A stretch of 64,000 nucleotides of DNA from Brevundimonas sp. G8. Its GTDB lineage: Bacteria > Pseudomonadota > Alphaproteobacteria > Caulobacterales > Caulobacteraceae. The translations under genes and the position numbers were made by a program. Positions 16,796-25,082 of this stretch are shown here, in pieces (the stretch's first letter is position 1; the number at the start of each line of letters is the position of its first letter). Below the pieces are notes generated by a model. The model saw nothing but the letters and a program-made list of their open reading frames with translations. It was not told the origin of the DNA and made no database searches. The DNA is taken from contig NZ_LR732816.1 of the NCBI RefSeq assembly GCF_902506205.1, forward strand, positions 3,257,311-3,321,310, in the 5' to 3' direction.

Positions 16796-16886
16796 CGCGA
16801 TGGAGGATAGACACACGGAAGGTCCGCTTTCCACCCCTCCGAGACATTGGGGCAGTCCGCTTTCTGGCGAGCTGCCCCGAGTGGGC

Positions 16887-17519
16887 TCAGAGGTCGATCT
16901 GCTCCAAAATCTCCAGCGCATCGTCCACTTCGATGCCGAGATACCTGACGGTGCTCTCCAGCTTTCCGTGCCCGAGCAGAAGTTGGCAGGCGCGTAGGTT
17001 TCCGGTCTTCTTGTAGATCAAGGCCACCTTGGTCCGTCGAAGGCTGTGCGTGCCATAAGCGCTTGGGTTGAGGTCGATCATTCTCACCCAGGCATCGACC
17101 AGCCGCGCGTATTGTCTGGTGCCTATGTGCTCTCCCTCCCGGCTGCGGCTGGGGAAAAGCCAGTCGTCACGCCGTCGCCCTCGGCGCTCCAACCATTGAA
17201 CCAGCGCTTCTCTGGCGGCCTCCGTGATCTCGAACGGCACGGGCCGACCGGTCTTCTGCTGAATGATCGTCGACCGCTGCCGAATGACGCCACCTTGAGC
17301 GATGTCGCCGAGGCGGAGTTTTACGAGATCACAGCCCCGCAGTTTGGCGTCCAATGCGATGTTGAACATCGCCAGATCCCGGATCGATCCAACGGACTTG
17401 AGGTGCTGTCGGATCGCCCAGATATGCTTTGGCTTGAGTGGAGCCTTGGCTCCAGCCATTCGACCAGCGTTCCAGGGTTTGCGTGGTAAACGAAACAGAT
17501 CGGGCTGGCTCATGGCCAC
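16887..17519 (-). CDS. Tyrosine recombinase / integrase
   Basis: A 210-residue single-domain tyrosine recombinase of the FimB/short-integrase type. The catalytic set is visible: Arg in 'AKLRGCDLVKLR', Lys in 'QQKTGRPVPFE', HxxR in 'YGTHSLRRTKVA', the second His in 'LLLGHGKLEST' and the Tyr in 'VRYLGIE'. There is almost no N-terminal core-binding domain, as in invertases and short integrases. ATGs at 17519 and 17513 are both possible. It lies at the edge of the orphan-gene run and may be a mobility gene of this accessory region. No attachment site was recognised near it. Confidence 0.88.
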   Translation of the reverse strand: MAMSQPDLFRLPRKPWNAGRMAGAKAPLKPKHIWAIRQHLKSVGSIRDLAMFNIALDAKLRGCDLVKLRLGDIAQGGVIRQRSTIIQQKTGRPVPFEITEAAREALVQWLERRGRRRDDWLFPSRSREGEHIGTRQYARLVDAWVRMIDLNPSAYGTHSLRRTKVALIYKKTGNLRACQLLLGHGKLESTVRYLGIEVDDALEILEQIDL

Positions 17520-17720
17520 CTCCCACGATCAACGCCCCCTCATCAGGATACGCTCCAAACTGCGCGGATGCGCCAGGATCGGTCATTCATTGAGTGCCGG
17601 AAACACGACATTCAGCGTGCGCTCGAAGGTCGGAATTCCGCCCGCTCGCCTAAGACCGGGTCCGACCCGTTCCGGACATAGGTGGTTGCCGGGCAGGAGG
17701 TTGTGCGCCAAATCCGTCTG

Positions 17721-18221
17721 ATGATTATTCGCCCGGAAACCCCCGAAGACACCGCTGCCATCAGGACGCTGACTGACGCTGCCTTCGTAGGGGTTGAGCA
17801 TAGCAGCCAGACCGAAGGCGCTATCGTTGACGCTTTGAGGGCGGCCGACGCGCTCACGTTGTCTCTCGTTGCCGAGCAGGATGGTTCGATTATCGGCCAT
17901 GTCAGCTTCTCGCCTGTTCTGATAAATGGCGAGGACACCGGATGGTTTGGCCTTGGGCCGGTCTCGGTCTCACCAAGCCTTCAACGTGGCGGTGTCGGTT
18001 CGATGCTGATCAAGGAGGGGCTGGACAGGCTGGCGACCCATGGCGCGCAAGGATGCGTCGTCCTCGGCGATCCCGACTATTACGGTCGTTTCGGTTTCCG
18101 CAGCGACCACGCCCTTCGCTACGGCGACGTTCCGCCTGATTATTTTCAGTCGCTGGTTCTAGGCGGCGAACTCGCGACAGGTGAAGTAACCTACCACGCC
18201 GGTTTCGAAGCCACCACCTGA
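17721..18221 (+). CDS. GNAT-family N-acetyltransferase
   Basis: A 166-residue GNAT enzyme using acetyl-CoA. 'MIIRPETPEDTAAIRTLTDA' opens the fold. The acetyl-CoA pyrophosphate loop is 'PSLQRGGVGSMLIKEG' (Q-R-G-G-V-G), and 'VLGDPDYYGRFGF' is typical of the YhbS-like subgroup. The frame runs 13 codons further upstream, but the ATG at 17721 puts the first beta strand at the N-terminus. It is followed within 10 nt by the left end of an IS6-like element, so its downstream context may have been altered by insertion. The acceptor substrate is unknown. Confidence 0.9.
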   Translation: MIIRPETPEDTAAIRTLTDAAFVGVEHSSQTEGAIVDALRAADALTLSLVAEQDGSIIGHVSFSPVLINGEDTGWFGLGPVSVSPSLQRGGVGSMLIKEGLDRLATHGAQGCVVLGDPDYYGRFGFRSDHALRYGDVPPDYFQSLVLGGELATGEVTYHAGFEATT

Positions 18222-18230
18222 GCGTAAGCG

Positions 18231-19045
18231 GCGCTGTCAGTCTGACGCTAACTAGTCTCCACTTCAGACCGCCTAATGGCATGATCGGAGATCGCATTTC
18301 TTGAAGCCACTATCGTTCAAGCGCCATCGCTTCCCCGCGGCGATCATCCGCCAGGCCGTGTGGCTCTACTTCCGCTTCAGCCTAAGCCTTAGCGACGTTG
18401 AAGAGCTGATGGCCGCGCGCGGGATCGACGTCAGCTATGAGACGATCCGCTGCTGGACGATCAAGTTCGGACCTCAGATCGCACGACGGCTGAAGAAGCT
18501 TCGCCCCTCCCCGTCTCCACGCTGGCACCTCGACGAAGTCGTTTGCTCGATCGGCGGAAAACGCATGTTTCTGTGGCGCGCCGTGGACGACGAAGGCGAG
18601 GTGTTGGACGTTGTCGTTCAGCGACGGCGCGACACAGAAGCGGCCTTGAAGTTGCTCCGGCGTCTCCTGCAAAATCAGCCAGTTGAACCTGAGAAGATCG
18701 TCACCGATGGGCTCGGATCATACCAGGCGGCTTTAGACCAGATCGGCCTGCGTCACCTGCATTCCCCTGGCCAGCTGCGAGAAAACAATCGAGCGGAGAA
18801 CTCCCACCTGCCGATACGCCGGCGGGAGCGACAGCAGCAGCTGTTCAAATCTCAGGATTCAGCCCAGCGCTTTCTCACCACTCACGCCGCGATCTACAAC
18901 ACCTTCTACACGCAACGACATCTCATCAGCCGACCGAACCTCCGCCGTTTCCGCGCCAGGGCGAATGCGGCATGGGCCGTCGCTGTCGCCTGAGATTTCG
19001 TCGGGCTGGGCAAGTTGCGGTGCTCCTCGATTAACCTGACAGCAC
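18231..19045. mobile_element. IS6-family-like insertion sequence
   Basis: An element of about 815 bp with one transposase gene. Its ends are GCGCTGTCAG at 18231-18240 and the inverted copy CTGACAGCAC at 19036-19045 (9 of 10 matching). The size fits the roughly 0.8-kb IS6 family. The flanking 8-bp sequences do not match each other, so no target duplication is seen. The element either inserted long ago, recombined after insertion, or has ends a few bases off these positions. Confidence 0.7.
18301..18993 (+). CDS. IS6-family DDE transposase
   Basis: A 230-residue DDE transposase. It starts with a helix-turn-helix segment ('FPAAIIRQAVWLYFRFSLSL', 'ARGIDVSYETIRCWTIKFG'). The catalytic residues are D in 'WHLDEVVCSIGG', D in 'KIVTDGLGSYQAAL', and E in 'ENNRAENSHLPIRRRERQQQ'. 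The start is a TTG, with an ATG lacking upstream. It is full length for IS6-family enzymes and shows no frameshift, so the element may still be active. Confidence 0.92.
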   Translation: MKPLSFKRHRFPAAIIRQAVWLYFRFSLSLSDVEELMAARGIDVSYETIRCWTIKFGPQIARRLKKLRPSPSPRWHLDEVVCSIGGKRMFLWRAVDDEGEVLDVVVQRRRDTEAALKLLRRLLQNQPVEPEKIVTDGLGSYQAALDQIGLRHLHSPGQLRENNRAENSHLPIRRRERQQQLFKSQDSAQRFLTTHAAIYNTFYTQRHLISRPNLRRFRARANAAWAVAVA

Positions 19046-19346
19046 TAGCTGAGCGGTGGCAGTGAACCGGCAACATAGGCGTGAGATCATCGCTTGGGTG
19101 GGCAATATCGCTGGGGGCCCGTGTTCGATCTCAACTGGCTAATCGATGAGGCGTTGGGTCAGGACCGATTCAATGCACGCTCACCCACGCACGACTTGTT
19201 GCGGGCGGCCGCTTGGAATTTTGTGATCCGCCTCCTAGAGTCCCGCAAAGCCAGCAGGATGGGAACGGCGCGCGGTTGGCATGTAAGAACATCGACGCCG
19301 CTGACCGCGCCGCTTACAGACCGCCGTCGATCACGGTCTTTATAGA
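19046..19346. other. Spacer after the IS element
   Basis: About 300 nt between the IS end and the next gene. A TTG-initiated open frame (19094-19345, plus) contains a plausible helical segment ('FDLNWLIDEALGQDRFNA') but ends in an arginine-rich tail and has no ribosome site. I do not annotate it as a gene. Confidence 0.4.
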
Positions 19347-19712
19347 CTAGCGGCTTGCCCTCAGACGCCGTCCCGCCAAAAGCGATCTGGCCTTGCCGGC
19401 CGCGCCCGAGATTAGCAAGGCGGGTATCGCTTCCAGCGCAAGCCAACCGAAGGCAACAACAAACAACGGCTCCGGGCTTGTATGCGCCAGCATCACAGGT
19501 GCCTGAGCAAAAACGATAATTGCCCCCCAGCACCACGAACGGGCGGGGAGTACCCAGCCAACCACTGCCGCTATCGCGAGGGACGCCAGATACCACGCCC
19601 AATAATAGGGAGCGTCCCACGGCTCTACCGTGCCGAGGATCGCGCTTGCAGACGCCCAGAAGCCGACGCCCAGAATAAATACGCCGAGGAAGCGAAGACC
19701 GTTTTTTTTCAT
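19347..19712 (-). CDS. Integral membrane protein of unknown function
   Basis: A 121-residue protein from the ATG at 19712, with about four hydrophobic segments: 'FLGVFILGVGFWASASAIL', 'YYWAWYLASLAIAAVVGWVL', 'WCWGAIIVFAQAPVMLA' and 'LFVVAFGWLALEAIPALLI'. A basic C-terminal tail follows ('KARSLLAGRRLRASR'). Ten more in-frame codons lie upstream from an ATG at 19742, but the Lys-rich 'MKKNGLRF' start looks natural. No family is recognised. It is an isolated minus-strand gene next to the IS element. Confidence 0.6.
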   Translation of the reverse strand: MKKNGLRFLGVFILGVGFWASASAILGTVEPWDAPYYWAWYLASLAIAAVVGWVLPARSWCWGAIIVFAQAPVMLAHTSPEPLFVVAFGWLALEAIPALLISGAAGKARSLLAGRRLRASR

Positions 19713-20035
19713 GGGTATTTTATCCCTCGCTCGCATGACCAAGATGAGCCGGTGTTGAGCAGTTTCTGTAGTTTCGAGGTTTGATCCTCACAGAGGAAAC
19801 CGGTGAACTTGGGCGATGACGTGGCGTGGTCCCGCCTCGATTGTCAGAGCCAGACCATGCGCGCCGCCAAGTCGCGATCAGACGGCAGGCCGCAAGGTTT
19901 ACAACTCCGGCAGGTGAACTCAGGTTTTATGAGAAGATCCGCCGCCGTTGACCCAGGTCGCTGGGCCCGGTCAACGGCGGATTGCCTCAAGCTGAACAGC
20001 GATTGGTCACCGACCGGCGCGATTTTCAAGGCTCG
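19713..20035. other. Spacer with a strong hairpin
   Basis: About 320 nt without a supported gene between the small membrane protein and the hydrolase. The only clear structure is the 12-bp perfect inverted repeat at 19942-19980. The short frames on both strands lack ribosome sites. Confidence 0.5.
19942..19980 (-). terminator. Hairpin downstream of the alpha/beta hydrolase gene
   Basis: CCGCCGTTGACC (19942-19953) and GGTCAACGGCGG (19969-19980) form a perfect 12-bp stem with a 15-nt loop, 55 nt past the hydrolase stop on the minus strand. The following bases are only moderately T-rich, so it may end transcription inefficiently or serve as an mRNA 3' end. Confidence 0.5.
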
Positions 20036-21031
20036 TCAGCGCGTCAGTTGGCGACCAAGAAAGTCCTGGATGTAACTTCCGATCTCGCCGTGCCGTGTCT
20101 CAAGTGCGAAATGCCCCGCATCCAGAAGGTGGATTTCTGCATTGGGGAGGTCGCGCTGATAGGCTTGCGCTCCTGCGGGCACAAAGGCGCGGTCATGTCG
20201 CCCCCACACCGCGAGCAGTGGCGGGCGGCAGGCACGGAAGTAGGCTTGGAAATCTGGGTAGAGTGCGACATTGCTGCGGTAATCCAGGATGAGGTCCAAC
20301 TGTATCTCCTCGGCGCCTGGGCGCGCCATATACGCGATATCGAGTTCATAGCCGTCCGGCGACAGCAAGGCGGGATCCGAGCCTGGTGCGTAATGCCAGC
20401 CCTCGATCGTCTCTGCCGACAGGGAAGCGCGGCAGGCCTCACGGTTGGCGCTGCTTGGATCGCGCCAATAGGTTTGCCACGCACCCCATTCGTCGCTGAA
20501 GCCTTCCAGGTAAGCATTTCCGTTCTGAGAGATGATTGCGGAGACGCGTTCGGGTCGGCTCATCGCCAATCGCAAGCCGACCGGCGCGCCGTAGTCGAAG
20601 ATGTATAGCGCATATCGTTCCAGCCCGATCGCATCGACGAAGCCATCCATCACCTTGGCGAGATTGTCGAAACCATACTCAAACTGTCCGCGAGGCGGCG
20701 CCTTCGTCTGTCCAAAGCCGGGCATGTCGGGTGCAATCACACGGTAGCGGCCAGCCAAGTGGGGAATCAGGTCGCGGAACATGTGGCTTGCGGATGGAAA
20801 GCCGTGCAGCAGCAACAGAACAGGCGCATCGGCCGGTCCTGCTTCGCGATAGAAGACATCGACTTCGCCGACCTGTTGGCGCTTGTACTGGACTTGAGGC
20901 AATGAATTCTCCTGTGGTTTGGGTTGAGTGGCCGATGCCGACGTCGACGCCGGCAGACTTGCCCCGAGAGCGCCGACGACAAGGGCGCCGAGCGCTGAAC
21001 GCCGGCTGGCTGGGGTTTCGAAAGTGGACAT
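20036..21031 (-). CDS. Exported alpha/beta hydrolase (epoxide hydrolase / haloalkane dehalogenase-like)
   Basis: A 331-residue enzyme. The N-terminus 'TPASRRSALGALVVGALGAS' looks like a Tat-type signal (twin Arg plus hydrophobic stretch), cleaved near 'STSASA'. The alpha/beta-hydrolase core shows the oxyanion motif 'LLLLHGFPSASHMFRDL', a nucleophile elbow 'YIFDYGAPVG' with Asp in the Ser position (as in epoxide hydrolases and dehalogenases), and the catalytic His in 'LDAGHFALET'. The frame is open upstream, but the ATG at 21031 gives the signal peptide. It is divergent from the LysR gene at 21122 across a 90-nt operator-rich spacer, so its expression is probably inducer-controlled. Confidence 0.87.
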   Translation of the reverse strand: MSTFETPASRRSALGALVVGALGASLPASTSASATQPKPQENSLPQVQYKRQQVGEVDVFYREAGPADAPVLLLLHGFPSASHMFRDLIPHLAGRYRVIAPDMPGFGQTKAPPRGQFEYGFDNLAKVMDGFVDAIGLERYALYIFDYGAPVGLRLAMSRPERVSAIISQNGNAYLEGFSDEWGAWQTYWRDPSSANREACRASLSAETIEGWHYAPGSDPALLSPDGYELDIAYMARPGAEEIQLDLILDYRSNVALYPDFQAYFRACRPPLLAVWGRHDRAFVPAGAQAYQRDLPNAEIHLLDAGHFALETRHGEIGSYIQDFLGRQLTR

Positions 21032-21067
21032 GGCGGCTTCCTTGTTTGCGCCGCAAAAGATAGGCCC

Positions 21068-21122
21068 TGCAAAAAAAGCAATGAATGTTGCATTTCGAGC
21101 GACTGAATTGCAGATTCTGCAA
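21068..21122. promoter_or_regulatory. LysR operator cluster between hydrolase and regulator
   Basis: Two dyads lie in the 90-nt divergent spacer. GCAATGAATGTTGC (21078-21091) is GCAA/TTGC with a 6-nt gap. TTGCAGATTCTGCAA (21108-21122) is a perfect TTGCAG/CTGCAA dyad with a 3-nt centre. The second overlaps the ATG of the LysR gene, so binding there would repress the regulator's own gene. All half-sites share TTGC. Confidence 0.6.
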
Positions 21123-22054
21123 TGATGGACCGGCTGGACGCCATTGGCCTCTTTGTGACTGCTGTTGAGGAAGGATCTCTTGCCGCCTCTGCGCGCCGCC
21201 ATGGCCGCTCTCCAGCGCAAGTCACACGAGCCATCGCTCAGCTCGAACGACAGGCAGGCGAAGCCCTATTGCTGCGCTCCACTCGCAAGCTCAGCTTGAC
21301 CGCGGCGGGCGATCGCCATCTTCAGGTTTGGCGCGAAGTGATGGCGAGGCTTCGTGAGATCGAACCGACAACCCGGGCGACGTCCCTCCAAGGCGCCATC
21401 GTTCTGACCGCACCCGAACTATTGGGGCGGATCGAAGTAATGCCGATCTTGGAAAGCTTTCTTGCCGAACATCCTAGGGTTTCGGCGCGGATCATGCTTT
21501 TGAACCGACAGGTCAATCTGATCGGCGAAGGCGTGGATGTCGCCGTTCGGTTGGCGCCCTTGGCGGACTCGGCTTTGACCGCGGTTCGGGTCGGCGAGAT
21601 CCGCACGCTGCTCTGCGCCTCGCCTGAGTATCTGGCGCGAGCAGGTTCGCCCGAGCGATTGCGCGACCTTCAGGACCATGACTGCATAGGCCTGAATGAT
21701 GAGGGAGATGCAGAGCTATGGACTTTCGGAGGCGAAACTCGCCCCGGCGGGCGGACGAGGGCCGTCCGCGTCCAAAGTCGCGTCAGCGTCAATAACGCCA
21801 TGGCCGCAATCGACTATGCCCTTCGGGGCGGAGGCTTGATCCAGGCTCGTTCCTACCAGGTCGCTGCACACATTACGGCTGGGAAGCTGGTTCGTCTCCT
21901 TCGCGACCACGAGGCGCCGCCGGTCCCCGTACACGTGGTGTTCCCCGGCGACCGAGCCAGGAACCAGGCGGTGCGCGGCTTCATCGACCATCTCACGCCG
22001 CGCCTGCGCAAAGCGTTGCGTGCACTCGACAGCGACGCGAATGTGGTCGACTGA
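21122..22054 (+). CDS. LysR-family transcriptional regulator
   Basis: A 310-residue LysR regulator of the CrgA/DmlR-like subgroup. The helix-turn-helix is 'AVEEGSLAASARRHGRSPAQ' followed by 'VTRAIAQLERQAGEALLLRS'. The effector domain begins near residue 90 ('GAIVLTAPELLGRIEVMPIL') and contains 'SVNNAMAAIDYALRGGGLIQ'. Two consecutive ATGs (21122 and 21125) are possible. It is divergent from the exported hydrolase and probably controls it through the TTGC dyads in the spacer, one of which covers its own start codon. Confidence 0.9.
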   Translation: MMDRLDAIGLFVTAVEEGSLAASARRHGRSPAQVTRAIAQLERQAGEALLLRSTRKLSLTAAGDRHLQVWREVMARLREIEPTTRATSLQGAIVLTAPELLGRIEVMPILESFLAEHPRVSARIMLLNRQVNLIGEGVDVAVRLAPLADSALTAVRVGEIRTLLCASPEYLARAGSPERLRDLQDHDCIGLNDEGDAELWTFGGETRPGGRTRAVRVQSRVSVNNAMAAIDYALRGGGLIQARSYQVAAHITAGKLVRLLRDHEAPPVPVHVVFPGDRARNQAVRGFIDHLTPRLRKALRALDSDANVVD

Positions 22055-22219
22055 AGGTGGGCAAGCGGCTAGAGGGGCTCTATCAACAGAAAGTCCAGGT
22101 TGCGCGATCCATCGCCCGGATGCGCGGGCTGTTAGCCGATACTGGCCAGCCCTGCAAAATGCGGTGCGCGTCCATCATCGCTATCTGGAGGCTGCGAGAC
22201 AAGGCGTCGATCTCCTCGC

Positions 22220-22471
22220 TCACATCCCAGGGCTTGCGCTATGGCTAGCGATCGCCTCGCGCAGGACAGATTGTTGGCAGCCGATGATCGGGCTGAAGAC
22301 TGTATCCTCGCCCAAGGCTCGCGCACGCCGAATCGCACCCTGTATATTTGACACCGTTTCCTCTGCGAGCTGGGCCGCCAACACCGGAGGTATCTTTCCA
22401 ACTTCGAGGCAATGGGCTAGCGCCGGAGGAACGCCGACATCTACCGGCAGTCCAGCTTCCGCGAATGGCGG
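22220..22471 (-). pseudogene. Start-less coding fragment
   Basis: An open frame of 83 codons follows a TAA at 22472-22474 and has no ATG until its last codon. The translation is protein-like: 'PVDVGVPPALAHCLEVGKIP', then 'AAQLAEETVSNIQGAIRRAR' and 'DTVFSPIIGCQQSVLREAIA'. It has no low-complexity or arginine-rich character, unlike shadow frames here. It is best read as the 3' part of a gene whose 5' end was lost, possibly at the adjoining dispersed repeat. I do not recognise the family. Confidence 0.4.
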
Positions 22472-22518
22472 TTAGGCGCAAAGCGCCCCGCCCTCACCTG
22501 CGCCGCGGCTTCGGCAAT

Positions 22519-22545
22519 GCGCCAGAAGCGGACATTCACGGCCCA
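22519..22545. repeat. Short dispersed repeat, copy 4
   Basis: CGCCAGAAGCGGACATTCAC is nearly identical to the 24.88-kb copy (CGCCAGAAGCGGACATTAGC). Read on the other strand it gives AATGTCCGCTTCTGGCG. Confidence 0.6.
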
Positions 22546-22670
22546 CCCGAAACACGACATTCGGTCGACGTACCCTAGCGTTCCGGACCGGGGCAGACGT
22601 GGCATGAGGGCGGCGACTGCCAAGGGAAGCAGTTAGGGAGTTGTTTCCGACAGCAGTTCACCTGACAGAG

Positions 22671-24761
22671 CTAGTTCCATTCAGGCAGCTCCGGCAGGTC
22701 TTCGTCTGGGACGAAGGGTATCTCAACTCGGATCGCACCGTCGGGCATGGTCCACGGCACGACGGGAAGCAGCCAGAGGATGCGTTCCGCGTGACGGTTC
22801 AGGCCGAGAAACTCGCCGTAGCCGTCCCACTGGCCGCGCCTGTTCCACAGGAAGGCGAGGTCGCGCTGATAGTCGCTGAGCCAGGCGCGCAGCTCCCGTG
22901 CCTCAAGCTCCTTTGTGAGCGCCGGGACGGCTTCGAAGACATTCGTCTCGATCCCGTCGGCATGGCCGAGAAGGCCAGCAAGATGCTCAAGCAGGAAACC
23001 CAGACGGGGAAGCACCGCTCCGAGAAATCTATCCATGTCGGCGTCGAGACGATAAGCGCGTCGAGCCTCCCCGAAGGTCTCGAAGAGTTCTCCAAGGCCC
23101 ATAAGGGCTACTTCCTCCTCGATCTCTAAACGTGAGGGGTCGGCGAAGGCTGACGACGCCCGGCTCGCGAAATAGGCGCTCCAGGCTGGGTAGGTGGTGC
23201 GTTGAAGGATGCCATCGAGGCCTTCCACCTGCTGTGTGAGCAGTACCCCCGGAAGAGCTTCGTCGAATGTCTGCGTGACGCCAGCCGATGCAAGCTGGTT
23301 GGCGATGATGTAGGCACACTGAGTGCGGACGGCGTCGTCCTCGTTCAGCAGGTGGTGCGCCACGAAGGACTGCACGACGATGTGGCTCTTCACCACGCCA
23401 TCGCGCACGACGTTGGGGCATTGAGCGACGCCAATGCCCTTCTCATCCTGCCGGGTCGGAGGTGCCGACACATTCAGCATGCCACGATCTAGCGCTGCTA
23501 GTGCAGACGGATAGTCGTCGGCAACCGTAATGCCGTCGAGACGATCCAGCGGGACGGTCCAGGCAACCTCGCGCAGGAGATCGCTTAGAGCCTCGGAGAT
23601 CCGTTTCGGCACGCCTTCCTCGAACGTGCCTTGGAAGTGGGCAGGGATGCTGAAGGCCGACGAGGTTGGACGAAGCTCATTGCCGGAAGCTTCTACGGTC
23701 TGACCTTTGCTCTTCGAGAGGCCGTCGGTGATGGCCGCTTCCACGACAACGACCGAGCGGTTGCCCATATCGGCCATGAGCGGATCAGCCTGATCGAGAA
23801 GCGAGCCGGCCAGGAAATAGACATGGCTGCACGCCGCTGCTGCCCTATTGTATTCGGCGACATCAAAGGCGGGCGGCTCGCGCTTTGAGCCGATCAGGAC
23901 CGTGCGCGAGGTCAGCGGCAGAAAAACGGTATCGATTTCGCTGAGCTTGGCCATCATCAGCGGATGGATCTGGCCGTCGCGTTCTACGGCGAGAGCCACG
24001 CAGTCGGGCAGGATCAAATCTTCGTCCGTCGCCACGACCCTCCACGCCAAAGTGCTTAGCTCTGCCACTCTGAGGTTGGACGTATCGCTCTTAGCCAGCG
24101 CTTTTCGGTGGGCATCGGCGGCCACCGATTTTGCTTCGCCCGACAGCATGCCAATCAGAACGTCGATCTGCCCCTTCTGCTGGGTATAGAAGCTTGTGAA
24201 CTGCTCCCGGATCATCGCGTAGGCGATCCGGGTCATCAGCTCTTCAGGCACATTGGCCAAAGCGGGATTGATGGCAGGCAGCTGCTGCGCCAGCCTATCG
24301 ACGACATGTCCGCGAAACGTGTCTGTGACGCCCGGGCCTTCCAACCCGATAAGGCGCCGCACTGCGTCTTCGTCCGAGAACAGCTCGGTGAAGCTATCCG
24401 CCATCGTCGTCAGACCGTGAGCGAAAGCCCCGCGAAGATGCGCGTTGCGAGTCGTAAGGTGCGCGATGACCTCGGCGGCGGTCGTGGCGTTGGCCTGCTC
24501 GCCCAGCCCGACGGCTCTTAGCTCTTTGACGAGGGTTGCGAGATGCCCCTCGTAGTCGGTGATTTCGTCATCGAGCGTGCGGGTGCCGTCCTTGCTTGGC
24601 TCGGAATAAAAATACGATTGAGCGCCGCTTCGATTGATGCCCGAAATGAACGGCTTTGCACCTCGACGGTAGACGTAAATCTGCTCCTTGCCGTCGGCGG
24701 ACGGTATCTGGAAACCCCGCTGATAGAGCTGCGGGATTTCGTGTTGGACTTTGCCGGCCAT
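22671..24761 (-). CDS. Large DUF4238-like protein
   Basis: A 696-residue soluble protein from the ATG at 24761, which has AAAGGA 5-6 nt upstream; the frame continues upstream through a dispersed repeat and is not used. The N-terminal half fits DUF4238: 'HEIPQLYQRGF' at the start, then 'IYVYRRGAKPF', 'SYFYSEPSKDG', 'LDDEITDYEGHLATLVKELR', and later 'DLILPDCVALAV' and 'VFLPLTSRTVLIGS'. DUF4238 proteins are otherwise about 250-400 residues. Here about 350 extra C-terminal residues of unknown function follow. Its molecular activity is not established. It lies just downstream of the SIR2/SMC cluster on the same strand with a 465-nt gap, so it may be a separate unit of the same accessory island. 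Confidence 0.7.
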   Translation of the reverse strand: MAGKVQHEIPQLYQRGFQIPSADGKEQIYVYRRGAKPFISGINRSGAQSYFYSEPSKDGTRTLDDEITDYEGHLATLVKELRAVGLGEQANATTAAEVIAHLTTRNAHLRGAFAHGLTTMADSFTELFSDEDAVRRLIGLEGPGVTDTFRGHVVDRLAQQLPAINPALANVPEELMTRIAYAMIREQFTSFYTQQKGQIDVLIGMLSGEAKSVAADAHRKALAKSDTSNLRVAELSTLAWRVVATDEDLILPDCVALAVERDGQIHPLMMAKLSEIDTVFLPLTSRTVLIGSKREPPAFDVAEYNRAAAACSHVYFLAGSLLDQADPLMADMGNRSVVVVEAAITDGLSKSKGQTVEASGNELRPTSSAFSIPAHFQGTFEEGVPKRISEALSDLLREVAWTVPLDRLDGITVADDYPSALAALDRGMLNVSAPPTRQDEKGIGVAQCPNVVRDGVVKSHIVVQSFVAHHLLNEDDAVRTQCAYIIANQLASAGVTQTFDEALPGVLLTQQVEGLDGILQRTTYPAWSAYFASRASSAFADPSRLEIEEEVALMGLGELFETFGEARRAYRLDADMDRFLGAVLPRLGFLLEHLAGLLGHADGIETNVFEAVPALTKELEARELRAWLSDYQRDLAFLWNRRGQWDGYGEFLGLNRHAERILWLLPVVPWTMPDGAIRVEIPFVPDEDLPELPEWN

Positions 24762-24865
24762 GCGGTTCCTTTCGCGAAAATCGATCAGTCCGCGTGCTGG
24801 GAATTCATCTGTAGGTTCAGCGACACTCCTAGCTAACACTGGTAGGAGGGACCGTCGCGTGAAAG

Positions 24866-24915
24866 CCGCTTTGCGCCAGAAGCGGACATTAGCTTCCTGA
24901 CCCAAAGCGCACATC
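24866..24915. repeat. Short dispersed repeat, copy 5
   Basis: GCCGCTTTGCGCCAGAAGCG leads into GACATTAGCTTCCTGACCCA and AAGCGCACAT. It combines the CCAGAAGCGGACATT form of copy 4 with the ACCC...AAGCG form of the copies near 15 kb, which links the two groups as one family. Confidence 0.6.
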
Positions 24916-25082
24916 GACAGCGATCCAGCTATGGCGACGCAAATAGACCGGTGATTGTAAGCATCGCGGTCAATGACGCAGCCAACCCCTCGGATTTGAT
25001 CACGCCCGAACAGTCCGCGACATCTACGGAAGGAAGGCCACGACGAGAGAGTCCAGCCAAGCAGGAATCCGCGCTCGAAGCC

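Larger units (their letters stand above)
22055..22670. other. Spacer with a gene remnant and a dispersed repeat
   Basis: About 600 nt between the LysR gene and the DUF4238-like gene. It contains a start-less coding fragment on the minus strand (22220-22471) and one copy of the short dispersed repeat (22519-22545). The other open frames are shadows of these. Confidence 0.5.

Noticed and set aside
19094..19345. TTG-initiated 83-codon frame after the IS element
   Set aside because: No ribosome site, Arg-rich tail and no context; coding evidence too weak.
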